DNA of 64,000 nucleotides from Nemania diffusa (lineage: Eukaryota > Ascomycota > Sordariomycetes > Xylariales > Xylariaceae). A program made the position numbers and the translations under genes. The stretch lies in the NCBI GenBank assembly GCA_038501195.1, contig JBBPUQ010000008.1:290001-354000 (forward strand), written 5' to 3'. The notes beneath the pieces were generated by a model. That model saw only the letters and a program-made list of their open reading frames with translations. It did no database searches and had not been told where the DNA came from. Within the stretch, counting starts at the first letter, position 1; each line of letters begins with the position of its first letter. This document shows positions 52,268-63,768 of the stretch, one piece after another.

Positions 52268-53994
52268 GGTGATGATTTGGCTGCTTGTTGAGCAGCGACT
52301 GGGAAGTGAGAGGCCAGACAGAGTTAGGGTTCTCAGAGAGTTTAAGAAATTAAATCAGGGGAAGTCTAAACTAGGAACCAACTTCAACGTGCAGTATAAT
52401 GAGATTGTTCCCCTAGATAGGGATGTAGAGAGGTAAGCCTATAACCACAAAGAACGCTCTGCGACTATGTATATAAAACGAATGCAGCAGCGTCAAGGTA
52501 TAGTTAATCTACAAGGAGACAGAACCGAGACAAACTCATAGTGTAGATAAATGCGATGGAAAAAAGGGCGAAAAACCCACCATTGCCGCTCTACCCCAGA
52601 TGATAGGCCCCCGACGTTGACGGCGGCCATTGTGTTATTCGCATACTGCGATGGCGCAAGACAGACCAGTGTCGGCAGCGGGTGTCGGTCGCCAGCACCA
52701 GTGCTGAGTATCCGCTCGGGCGGGTTAGCGATGCGACCACGCGGAATTTAGCATGTGGCAGAGGCTGAAAACTGCTGCGCGACGAATCGAATCTCGAATT
52801 TCGTGTTGGGATGCGATGATCACGCAATGCGCCGCTAAGCCCGATCGGGTTAGGCGCATGAGTCGAATTCTGAATCGAACCGTCTTGGCGAATCATGGCT
52901 CCCGGCGACATGACACTGGACTGGATTTCCCGATCTAGATCTAGACTCTCTATCCACTTAATTGTTTGCCGCTTTATTTTCCGACCTATCTCCGATTGAC
53001 CACAGATCCCATATATAATTCCATATTGCGCCACCAAAATGGTCGATTCGATATGAGTGAGGTTTTAGTTACCTATGTGGTTGCTCTAGTTGCGTTGTTC
53101 CAAAGCAAATAGTCTTGTTATTTAAAATAATAATATTGACAGGCTTAGAAAGAATGCAAGAGAAGAAAGAATGAGAAGAAAAGAAAAGGAAAACAGTTGA
53201 AAGTAGAAGATAAGGTAGCTAGTATGCACGAACTATTATTATAAAAGTTTAAGTTGTAAATCACCATATAGCCACCTTAGCGAATGTGAATATGCTGATG
53301 CTCAAGGTGCGATTGTGATAGCAGTGCTTGATATCGGAATTTTTATGAGACCTACAACACGAAATCTGAATTACTTCCTTCTAAAAGGCTTCTCTAACTA
53401 TTAACAACGTTTCCATTTCGTGAATAATGAAATCCAGCAACTTGTAATTGTCTCAAGAAAAGGTACATTTGATGGTTGATTGGTATAGAGACCGTTTTGA
53501 GTAAATCTTGAACTTCTATGTCATGATCTCATATAAGCACTACAAATAGCAAAGATTCCCATCTTGTCAACGTTCTAGTTGTAGTAGTATTGTGGTGTAG
53601 TGTTACAGGCATACCTCGTAATATTCTGGTTAGAGCTCTCAACTTAATCCCGGTTTTCTAAATCAAATACTTCGCTTCAAAGCTAGATTCTCGTGGTAGG
53701 TAAGTAACTACAGATGGTTAAGTTCCCTACTTGGCAACACTACTTTTTAAGTGCTGTGGTACATCTTTAAAGTTCAGATCCCCAACATAAACACGCACCT
53801 TGACCCCCCTAACCCCTCCCCCACACATCCAACCTCCACACGAGCTGTAGGACACAGGAATCCTGTCTCAACTTAAACCCTCTACATCGAGTAGGAACTT
53901 GTTAACTGGATTAGAAGTCACAGCGACACCATTCTCATTCCAAGGGCCGTGTAACGTTCCAAGAAGCGCAGGATTTAACAACCAAATTCAAAAT
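52268..53994. other. Intergenic
   Basis: The left part is the promoter of MET10; I could not point to a certain Cys3/Met-type site. The right part (53040-53900) is A/T-rich with purine runs near 53150-53210. No gene was found. Confidence 0.55.
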
Positions 53995-54084
53995 GGCTTG
54001 GTGGTCTAGTGGTATGATTCTCGCTTAGGGTACACCCGAAAGCAAATTTGCGAGAGGTCCCGGGTTCAATCCCCGGCCAAGCCC
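53995..54084 (+). tRNA. tRNA-Pro (anticodon AGG), with intron
   Basis: Acceptor stem GGCTTGG/CCAAGCC with discriminator C; D-arm TGGTCTAGTGGTATGA (A box); anticodon stem CTCGC/GCGAG with loop TTAGGGT; T-arm GTCCCGGGTTCAATCCCCGG (B box). An intron of about 18 bases follows the base after the anticodon, the canonical place. All stems pair. Confidence 0.93.
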
Positions 54085-54128
54085 AATGTGAGGAATAGTT
54101 GTACAAGAGAACGTCTTCGCAATCTCTA

Positions 54129-54213
54129 TCTCGATTGGTCTAGTGGTAAGGATACCTGCTTGTCATTATAAAGCAATTCGCAGGTGGCCGGGGTTCGATT
54201 CCCCGATCGAGAG
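54129..54213 (+). tRNA. tRNA-Asp (anticodon GTC), with intron
   Basis: Acceptor stem TCTCGAT/ATCGAGA with discriminator G; A box TGGTCTAGTGGTAAGG; anticodon stem CCTGC/GCAGG with TTGTCA loop; T-arm GCCGGGGTTCGATTCCCCG. An intron of about 13 bases follows position 37. It lies 44 bp after the Pro tRNA on the same strand. Confidence 0.92.
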
Positions 54214-57200
54214 CTTCTTAAACTTGAACATCTCCTTTTTGTTTAATTCGGTAAACGTGAGCAATCCATGTTTATTTAAAGCAAGGCTGCTTCTCCAGTC
54301 ACAAACTGCATCGTGAAGTATCTCGCTCAAACATAAATGCACGCTGAAGGTAAAACCTCGACCAACGTTATCTTGCTGGGGTATGCTCTCGGTGCTTAAG
54401 GACTTTGGAAAACACCATCCTATTTGTAACTGAATGTTCACAGAGTAAATAGAAGTACTGTAGCAGCTAGGTAGAAGGGTGCAGTATAGGGCTCAATGGA
54501 TAGATTCATTGATGCCTGACTTCCTAGATCTATAAGGGGGACCGAATGTCGCTTATATAGCCGAATCCGTAGATATAACTACCCTATAGGGTCTTGTTAC
54601 TTTGTCACCTGACATTAAACTTTTGCCTGTAAGACGAGATTCTAAACTAAGATAATATGTTAGTATTTTAGCTATGTGTAGCGCTAGAAACTATGTATCG
54701 CAAATTATATAGCTAATAATACACTTCTAAATCTATATACCACGGATCTTTCATAGGTGTCAAGGAATGCTATTCAAATAATTAATACCGGCTATCGCAC
54801 CTTGTCTAGTTAACACTTGTAGCATAATCAATAGACCGTACAACTCTTTAGGTAAGATATCAAGCGAAAATAGATGATAAGCGGACAAAAACCGCCGGAT
54901 ATATTATTCTCACGAGAATGGGAGGCCACGTCCCCGTTTACAATGTAAGCTTTCAGCATGAAAGTATAACAAGGACAACCATAACACCACCAGAAATTTA
55001 CTAGGGCGATGATGCATCTTTGTATATACATCTAACGTGTACTAAAGCAGCCTTACCTATTAAAACTTTGAGGGCACCAATAGGCTATATTTTAGTTTAG
55101 GTTATTAGAGTAGTAATCAAGGGGCTGTGTATCGCCGAACGGTGCAATATATTTTAGCTGGCATTTCGTGGCCAGGACTCAGAACCGAGGTGTACCGGTC
55201 TACAAAAGTCGTGTTCGGCCAGGCTCCCATCACTCCTTTCTCATAATACTACAACGAGCAATTTCGCAACTACAAGGCTAGAGATGTTATAACATCAGCT
55301 GAGGTGAACGAATATAAGCGCTAGAGACCCCCTCGATAAAAACTTAGAGGGCATCGGCACTCACATGGATATTTGATCGGGAATTCTATTTAGGTTGAAC
55401 AGTGGCCCTAAGAAGGAGCACGGTATGGTATAAGTGCAGCTTGTGTTTTCTATACCTAACGTAGTCATGATTATCTCCATTTTACTGTTTCCGCCAAAGT
55501 CCTATGTAGAAGAGGACGCTATCAAGCAGATAGCCCGGATTAATCGCTGATAATAAAACGACTCTATCAGCTACCATGAGCCTGACTACTGTTATGATTA
55601 TTATAAGGTAATGATCGAGGCGAAGAATCACTAAGAGGGATGCGAAATATCAGGACAAGTTAGAGTCTGAAAGCTGATGGAACGGATCGTGTAAACCACT
55701 TCACCGCACCTTAGAGGCTTGATCATAATCATATAAGGATTTTCCATGGGGACTTCTAGTAAATCATTATAAGTTGTTAAAGACTTAATGACTTGCTGGG
55801 TTTAAGTTCTAGCCCTGGGAAGGGGGGAAATTAGCGAGGTTTATATCGAAAAATTCAACGAAAATAATTACTGTGTGACTTGATATTAACCCGCACTGTT
55901 ACCATGATCCCGTTGGTTTCTGTACCCTGCCAGATATTACTTACGATCTTCGCAGTTTAGGGCCAAGTATAGTCATGACGAGGGGAATACGATATTATTC
56001 TATTGTACCGTCTAAAGTAAGATATTTTCACGTCGAGCACTTGACTCTCTACTTTTGATCATGTGTATACGATCGGAACCATGCTAGTCACAAAGCGCTC
56101 TGCAGCGCCAATCAGATAGCGTAGTGGTATTATAAGCTTTGCCCTTGGGATATGAAGATTTTGTCAGTAGGAGAATGGTTGTAAACCTTGGCTTATCTTA
56201 TGCAAATGCTGACCTTTTGGCACCACAGCTGCGAGATCTAGGACTGTCATTTCAGGGATCTGAAATTAAAGTTAATTACAAAGGAAATCTCTTCTAATCA
56301 TCGCCCTTTCACTAGAGAAACTGACATTTGCTTAGTTGAGAATGTAACTTTTAGCTAAGACTGACCATTTTCGTAGTTTCCGGACTGTATGTAAATGTGG
56401 CTTGTTTAGGAACTATTGTGGATTTATTTATTCACGCCGTCCGCATCACTTCCATCCATCCGGACTAAACAGATGAATATGCAATGGGATTGGAAGTGAG
56501 GTTATCTAACCTTATTCTTCTGTCTATGTCTGCTAGCCTAAGCCTTTTCGGTCAACAACACGCAGAATCCACAGTCAATAAGAACTAGAGTGAAACCTAG
56601 TCTTGTGTAACCGAGCTCGATGTTGCTATCCGTAACCCTGACGTCAGCTTACTCCATATTAACTCAGCTGCGCATTATATGTCTCTAAGTGGTTATAGCC
56701 TATCCAGCGCCTCATGACCAAAGGTCCGAATAGAGTCGATACGGTTGAAATCCTCTAGGACTAGCTGAAGATGACTAACTCAAGTTCTGATGTCAGGCGA
56801 TAGTTACCTAATTAGCCATGTTCTACGCCAAAGTCGGCTTTATACTATATCGCCTCAGAATTGCCACTCTAACTATGATAATATGTGATATTGTCACAAA
56901 AGGGATACAAATAATTCAAGAGTAGCATATTTCACAATCAATACGAGGTTATTTATGCCCACCGTGACTTCCTTTTGTTTTGTTTTACGCTCCCGTCTTC
57001 TCTCGTGGCTTAGTGGTACGCTTGCGATCTGCATCTCACCTCACTATGGCTTTCTATTTCACTTCGATGCTGGAAAGGACCCCTGTGAGCCGGAACTACT
57101 ACGCCTCAGCCCTACTTACTCTGCCAATTCTAGTCATATGACCGATTTATCCAAATTTTCGTATCATCCGATGTCGCTACCGTGCTCAGATTACCGGGTA

Positions 57201-57407
57201 TGATTCGTTAGTGAGTTTTTAATCTAATATCAATAACCTTTTATTTCTATGATAGGACTCGGTTCCAACGAGTATAAATTCCCCTTGGGCACCCGCGCTT
57301 GGCAAAGGATAGAACCACCTTGGCATCATCCTATTCCCAAGCTTTACCTTCAAAACAAGCTTTCTATCAACCGATCCTATATATTAGGTCCTCAATAGTG
57401 AATCAAG
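54214..57407. other. Gene-poor stretch after the tRNA pair
   Basis: 3.2 kb without a recognisable protein gene, moderately A/T-rich. A few phrases resemble pol III boxes (near 55800 and 57005) but lack matching stems. The last 200 bases are the promoter of the small secreted protein gene. Confidence 0.5.
57273..57278 (+). promoter_or_regulatory. Candidate TATA box of the small secreted protein gene
   Basis: TATAAA within ACGAGTATAAATTCCCC, 135 bp upstream of the start codon at 57408. Confidence 0.4.
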
Positions 57408-57844
57408 ATGCAGTCCTTTACCCAACTCGCCCTTCTCGCCCTGGCCTTTGGACAAGGGTAAGATTCCGTGCTCCTTTCCAATCATCACAACATATTCCCA
57501 CCCCATCACAACTTATTATAATACGAAGCCTTTGCCTCTTCCTGTACTAACATCCTGTCAGTGCCTTTGCAGTCCCTGCTCCAGCTGTGACCAGCTTCCC
57601 AGGAGCCTACGTGTGCCCAACTGGGTACACAACTATCACTAGCACAGCGAGGCACACGGGCATTGTGTGCTTTATCGAGTGCGCTCCCCCTACCAGCACC
57701 TGTAAACCAGGACAGCTACCTCACAGCCCATACCCGTCCACCACAACTACTCTTGCCCCATCATGCACTGTTGAGGTGATCGTCGAGCCGCCAATCTGTG
57801 GCCAATGCGACACGTGCCAGCCTGGGCCTACTGCCCACCCCTAA
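57408..57844 (+). CDS. Small secreted cysteine-rich protein (effector-like)
   Basis: Exons are 57408-57457 and 57562-57844; the intron of 104 bp (GTAAGA...TGTCAG) splits a glycine codon; product 110 aa. The N-terminus MQSFTQLALLALAFGQGAFA is a clear signal peptide and shows that the ATG on exon 1 is real, since the second exon alone lacks any leader. The mature part has eight cysteines (YVCP, IVCF, IECA, STCK, PSCT, PICG, GQCD, DTCQ), many Pro and Thr, and a Pro-rich end (CQPGPTAHP). I do not recognise a family. The features are those of apoplastic effectors or wall-associated small proteins, but function is not shown. It is isolated, with over 1 kb of gene-free DNA on both sides. Confidence 0.72.
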
Positions 57845-58869
57845 ATTCTGTTAGCAGAAATGAATTTCTGGAGGAATAAGCCTGGGGTCTGATATCTATA
57901 CACTGTTCTGGTGGGATTACGACAATGTTAAACCTAGATAAGAGAACTTTAAAGCAAGGAGCATAAAATACCTACCTGTATAAAATCGATCAAGACCTTT
58001 CGAATAGAACAAATGCCCATTCTTGTATCGCTTTGTAACTTTGAATTATCATAAAGTTGTTTCAAATATCAAACTAATCCTGATGATGGCTAGTAGAGGA
58101 AATAGTTTGGAACATTGTGGCGTTGTTGCAGTACTAGTTCTCAGCTGTTGACTATAGGAGATTACAATCTACTGGCCCCTGGAACATGGAGCAAAGCTAA
58201 GCTTATGTACTGTCTCTTCACGTCGGTCCACTCGTATCTAGTCGCATCCGTGTTCTCAATCTACGATATCCTTGACCATTTTTTTCTTTCAGAAATAGGG
58301 GCCCGTTACTGATATGTTGAGACTCAAAATTTTGGCTAGCTTAGGAAGTGAAAATATCGGAGCTGAGTGGCTTGCGGAGACACCCTGGAGCTGAAGTGCC
58401 TACGGCAAAACAGAACCCCAGCAGCTAGGGCTGAGGGGCCGTATAACAGGAAGCACTTCCGATAGGACGCACGCACTCACTGCTACATGAGTCAGCCGCG
58501 ACTTTAATACCGGCTTTTCAACATTGGGAACGGAATGATCCTACCGGGCGCCGATTCAACTCGTATTTTCAAGCCAGTTGGCGCCGCGGCTCTCTCCGCA
58601 TCATTTCGAACGACCTAGACTTCGTCCGCTCCACGTGGGGAACTTAATTCTCCCGGGCTGCGATCCGTGGAGAAACCGTGGCGGAATATTGGAAGCCAAA
58701 TGGTAGGGATCATATAGGACTTGCTTGCTGCGCCGTATCAGGCTTTCCGAGCATCCGGACATGTTCTATTTTTGACTCGAGTAATCACGGGGAATGGCCG
58801 CGAGACTGTCCTAAATATTAGCACACCGAATGCGAATGCGTCACGCCCGGACTAGCTCGAAATTTCCTC
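57845..58869. other. Intergenic
   Basis: 3' region of the small secreted protein gene, then DNA with no recognisable gene up to the end of the beta-lactamase-family pseudogene. Confidence 0.5.
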
Positions 58870-60180
58870 CTAGACGGGGAACGGAACGTTTCTCCCGAGC
58901 GCTGTCGCAACCCAGGCACCGAGCGTCTCCCTCACAATATTATTGCTTGACCAATTCCTAGACGGATGTAGTCGGTTGGAAAAGTGCAGGAATAGCGTAT
59001 TGCTAGCTCTGTCAATTACCACCGATGTACCCGTGTATCCCGTATGACTGGCCGACGGCGGATTGGCCAGCAGTGTAGTATTGATTCAGCTCGAACCCGA
59101 CGCCGTGGTATGCCACGCTGCCAAAGCGAGCATTGAAGTTCGTGAAAATAAGATCAACCGACTCCTTAGATATGATGCGCTTGCCGTCGTACGTTCCATT
59201 GTTTAATATCATCTGACAGAAGCGAGCGGTGTCTAGGACGGTAGAGAATAGACCGGCTTGGCCGGAGACTCCGTCGAGACCCCATACGTTCTCATCATGG
59301 ACGGTACCACGGACTGGCTGGGGCCGTTGGGGTTCCGCGTTGCCGAGAATAGCAACCTGGAATTCCTCTGTGGCCATTCGATCGTAGAACGAGAATCCAG
59401 GCCCCTCATGTTCCCACGGTTAAAGAAGGTGTCGTCCAATCCCATCATGGACGTGTATTCGTAGACGAAATCATCAAGCGACTTGCCGGTTACCTCCTCA
59501 ATCACGAGCATCATAACCATATAGTTAATATCTGAATATACGTAAGCCGAACCTGGCGGGTTCTGAAGAGTCTCGTTTAGAACTTGCTGAATGCGCGATC
59601 TGTACGTCGGGTATTGAGGCATCCACAGCCCAACTTTTGGATCTGGTGCGAAGCCACTGGTATGTGTCATAAGCTGTAAAATGGTGATATTCTCTTTGCC
59701 GTTGGTGCCAAACGTCGGGAGATAGGTCACCACGGTGGTATTGAGGGTGATCAGACCCTGGTCAGTGCATCGGAGGCCTGCTACAGTTGTGAAGAGTTTG
59801 GTTAGGCTTGCTATGTCATAGATGGTGTCAATACGAGCATCTCCTCTCTCGCTTGGCGGAAGCATAGTGCCCGTTGAGCTATTGACAGCAGCCCAAAGAT
59901 TCCGCTTCCCAAATGCGAAGTGGCTCACAATCACGCCATTGTGTGCAATGAGAGTTGTACCGCCGGGCTCGATAGGGACCTCTTGGTTTGATGTGCTCGC
60001 TCCCCAATTTCTCACTGCCGTGAAGTGTGTGAGATTGGCAACCATGTCTTCCAGAGGCTTCGATAACATGCCGACAGACTCGGGTGTGCCATATCGCAGG
60101 ACGTCCTGTCGGCGGGTACCATTCGACAGCGAAATAAATGCAGCGACTATTACTGCGGTCGCAACATAGAAATTCCACAT
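58870..60180 (-). pseudogene. Secreted beta-lactamase-family serine hydrolase, two frameshifts
   Basis: The start MWNFYVATAVIVAAFISLSNG is a signal peptide. The body matches the serine beta-lactamase-like family (Pfam PF00144): SxxK in DIASLTKLF (nucleophile Ser), HTSGFAPDP, the Tyr motif in YVYSDINYM, then RPQPVRGTVHDENVWGLDGVSG. The first frame breaks near 59395-59412: after NRGNM the homologous sequence (FSFYDRMATEEFQ) continues in another frame. That frame runs to about 59045, where the C-terminal motif HTGYTGTSVVIDRAS appears one frame over and proceeds through NRLHPSRNWSSNNIVRET to a TAG at 58870-58872. No intron explains either shift. Without repair the product lacks the C-terminal motif. 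It lies beside the MurQ fusion on the same strand; a role as an amidase or peptidase on muropeptides is inferred from that context. Confidence 0.82.
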
Positions 60181-60872
60181 ATTAGATGACCGGCGCGACT
60201 ATGAGGACAATGGCTCATTCAAGACTGGTCGTAGAAGCCAGCTATCTAACTCGATGCGAAGATGAAGCTTATTGAGCTACAGGGCGTACTGATTTCCCGG
60301 TCTCGATCTAATGCTCCGCGATCGTATCCAATAGCGTTGGGACTTGTTCTCTTACTATATTCTCGTCGCAGCTCCTTTTGGAAGGTGGGTGACTTTTAGC
60401 TACATATCAAGGCGAGGGGTATGTAAGGTTACATCAACAATACTGGGGCTCAGAAAGCCATATGGTGTAATGGCGCTCCCCTCTCAGCTGGCTATTGAGA
60501 TGAAATGTCTACCTAGGTAGTCTAGGTGACCCGACTATCAGTCGGGGTTGAGCGCGATACTCTCGTGTCTAGATGATGTCCAGCCTCTAGACTATCTGCC
60601 AGCTGGAGCGGCCTTCAGGAAAGGCTTCGGGATACACGATTCTTCTTCGAAGGAGCATCGTTATTGCTAGCTAGAGGAATGATACTAGACACGTTATAAC
60701 TACTGTAGATCATAGTGGAATAGAGTTAAGACTACAGTTGATAGCTATTCGTATGAAGTGTACAGGATAAATAGGGGTAAGGGCGATCAAACATATTAAG
60801 ATCGAAGCTACCTTTGATTCATGCAAATCACCTGTGCAACGATACCTATTTATTCTGCTCTTCTTGGAGTTC
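60181..60872. other. Intergenic between the two pseudogenes
   Basis: It contains the promoter of the serine hydrolase pseudogene and the 3' end of the MurQ-kinase pseudogene. No gene is recognised. Confidence 0.55.
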
Positions 60873-63137
60873 TCAATATTCGTAATGGAGTGTTATGTTT
60901 ATGAAGACAGCTCCTGTCAATTGCAACGCCATGCGCGACCCTTCAATTAATGCTATCACAGTGGTTGCCAATTGGCTTAGTAGATATCGTGTTCCTGCAA
61001 CACCAGGTTGGGAAACTCGCTCGGTATGCTTGAACTTACCACATTTCACTTCAAGCGCACTTAGAAGAGATCCTCTGTATCGCTCGTCCTGCATCATCCC
61101 GCCAGCCAGCACGAGGCCTGACCTGGTAGGGTCAATTGCTCCAACCTGAACCAGCATCGCTACTAGGTCTACAAGGCTCGACACCCCAGCGTCAATGATA
61201 CGTTTTGCTTCGTTATTAGAGCCTGCCATGGACAGAGCTTGGCTACACCAGCAATACCCTTGGCTGTCTCAAGTGTGGCTTCCCCAACTTGGTACAAGGC
61301 CGGATCCGGGACAAGAATGGTGCTGAGGAGGTTCTCCTCCCTGGACTCGGGATAGAGCTCCCTAAAATACCGAAAGACTGCCTGTGAGAGGCGAGGTAGC
61401 ATATTAGTATCAGTGGCTGTGTCTCGATTCATCTTTATGCTATATATGTCGGACGAATAGAGTGCTGCGCGAATCGCTTCGCGTCCAATGCTATAACCGG
61501 AGCCGTCATCACCAAGAAGATATCCCCATCCACCGACGCGGTGCGTTTGCTGAAACTGTCCGTCAATGTTCTCGTAGCTCATAGCGATAGATCCTGTTCC
61601 GGCGACGAGAACAACCACCGACTCTAGGTCTGTTCGACCGGCCAATGACGTCGGTAGGAGGTCAATATCAGCTGTGACTTTCAACTTCGGACCTATTGGG
61701 AAACTGAGTATCTGAGAGAGAGCGCTATTAACTGCTGAAGATAATGACTTTCTTCCGTACCCTGCCATGCCGATCTAGGCGGCGGATAGTTTGGCAGCTT
61801 GCATCAGTTGGCCTTCTGTAGTTTTGCAGCTCTTCACTGCTTCTTGAACTGCCCTAGAGATAGTTGAAATGGCAACATTGATGCCGATATTGGTCCTAAG
61901 AGGGCGATCGGTGAGGGGGCGATGGTAAGAGATAGCTGAGAGACCACATACACGTTACAAGGGCCAGCCATGCCCTTGCCCATCTCTTCGTTTTTCGACA
62001 TAAGCACAGCCTTACAGCTAGTACCTCCTGCGTCGACGCATAGAACTAAGCCCTCATTAAGGGCGTCTTTCTGTGTTTCCTTTTCGCGAACTTCATCAAA
62101 CACATGGGCTAGGATGCCCTTATTCCGCCGGAGTCGGTCTTCTGCCGCTGTCACTGACAGCTTCAAAACTATCGTAACAGCAGCTAGCTTGACACTCCCA
62201 CGACAGGACGCCAAGCCCCGATCTAGCTCTGCGTCAGACCGCGGGCAGTCGTCACCACCAACGAACCGGAGGATGTCCCTAGCTCGATGCTTCAGCTTGA
62301 CGTTGGTAGCTTTTACGTCGATCATCTGTGACAGGTTAGAGAGGGTAAATCGCCTCACGAGGAGGAAGCCGGACACCCACCAGGTTCCCGTATGTCTTGC
62401 CAAGCTTGATCATGATACCGGTGCTGATCATGTCCAAAACTAGCTTTGTCGCTGTCCCAGCCTTCATCCTTGTGCTTCCGGTTACCGCCTCCGGTCCCAT
62501 CACAGCAGGAATAAGGTAATCCGCATTACCCTCAAGCTCAACTACTGAAGGCAAGACACAGACAAGTGCAATAGTAGTAGCCCCCAACGACCTCACATAA
62601 GAAAGGCCTCTTAACACGTAAGGCGTGCGACCAGAAGATGCAATTCCGACCAAGGACTCTACGTTCGGGTCCAAATTGAACGACCGTAAATCAGCCGCAG
62701 CTCCGTCCCCATCGTCTTCGGCACCCTCTTTAGCGTGGCGGAGAGCATAGTCGCCACCGACGATCAGTTCTACGAATTGACCGGAGGGAGCCGAATACGT
62801 AGGGGGTATCTCGGATGCATCAAGGACACCTAGCCTATAGTGTTAGAAGGTAATAAGCCTCTGCGGATCAAGAGCTGGAGTTGTAAGAGTAGCTATGTTA
62901 CCTTCCGCTGGTCCCAGCGCCAATATAGAAGACACGGCCACCATTACGCACCCGCTCTGATAGAATGTCTATAACGTCTGCAATGATGGGGATACATCGC
63001 TCGACTGCTAATGGCACTTCACGGTCCTCCTGATTGAGAATCTAGCAGAGCTCGAGATTAGGCACGCCGTCGATACTAGCCGTCCGGGGGTTGCGCTTCT
63101 CAGTCTGCAAGCTGGCGAGCTGGACGGGGGTTGACAT
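60873..63137 (-). pseudogene. murQ: MurQ etherase / amino-sugar kinase fusion, inactivated
   Basis: MurQ cleaves the lactyl ether of MurNAc-6-phosphate to GlcNAc-6-phosphate; the C-terminal BadF/BadG-type domain is an N-acetylglucosamine-kinase-like ATPase. Fungi carry the two as one protein. Exons from 63137: to 62902, 62834-62381, 62325-61952, then 61895 onward; introns of 67, 55 and 56 bp keep phase. MurQ part: GGRVFYIGAGTSGR, LGVLDASEIPPTYSAP, GIASSGRTPYVL, GPEAVTGSTRMKAGTATKLV. Kinase part: VLCVDAGGTSCKA (phosphate loop), IGMAGYG, VVVLVAGTGSIAMSY, GGWGYLLGDDGSGYSIGR, GLVLAGGMMQ. Defects: TAG at 63042-63044 after NLELC; TAG at 61775-61777 where the family has Trp before IGMAGY; a frameshift near 61231-61240 after GVAKL. 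Both stops fit CpA-to-TpA change. The 3' end is uncertain. Confidence 0.87.
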
Positions 63138-63768
63138 CTCTTAGGCTCCTCCGTCTAGCTTCCTTCTCTTGATTTGAGCCTTGCCAACGGAAATCCCAAG
63201 CTGCGAGGAATACGGGCGTTGTTATTCTGAGTTAGTTCGTCATCATTAAGTTGGAACTTATTCTCTTATAGCCAATGGAGATTGTTTTCCTAGAACATAA
63301 CGATATTCAGGCGCTTACCACCGGCGTAACCTCAGTCTCTTGTTCAATCCACGATCTGTACTCGACAAACATTGCTCACCACCTCGCACTTAGCGTATTT
63401 CTCGATGCTCTCCCGCAGGCCGGTATGTGCCTATCATGGCGGGGAACAACGGCGGGGGACGAGCATAGACGTAGCGGAGACACGATATACTAGATTGGCT
63501 GTATGCAACCCCTTTACTCCGCAGGGGGCATGCAGTCGTACATATCTGCGTATCTACGCGTAGAAGAACGTAGATACGTAGGCGATTGACGCAAATGTAA
63601 CGTGTCAGAGAACGGCATTGCGGGCTGCACCGTCCGGCTGTGGGCTTCATCGCAATGGCCATATGGTCGCATCTTTCCTGCCAACATCAGGAATCATCCG
63701 GTCGCGACCATCGCCGTTAGAGAGCCCCAGTGTCTTTAAAGTTCTTGCTAACTTCGCAGCAGTGTAAC
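63138..63768. promoter_or_regulatory. Divergent promoter region with a 10-bp dyad
   Basis: This 631 bp region separates the MurQ-kinase pseudogene (-) from the transporter gene (+), so it should carry both promoters. CGTATCTACG at 63549-63558 is exactly complementary to CGTAGATACG at 63569-63578, a possible regulator site. Confidence 0.45.

Noticed and set aside
57000..57100. tRNA-like phrase (GTGGCTTAGTGGTACGC)
   Set aside because: It resembles an A box but no pairing acceptor, anticodon or T stems follow.
60466..60570. tRNA-like phrase (ATGGTGTAATGGCGC) near the pseudogene cluster
   Set aside because: No B box or closing acceptor stem can be aligned at the right spacing.
62326..62380. Apparent frameshift in MurQ after KTYGN
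   Set aside because: A 55-bp intron (GTGGGT...CACAG) fits exactly, in phase, and joins to IDVKATNVKLK, so this is not a lesion.
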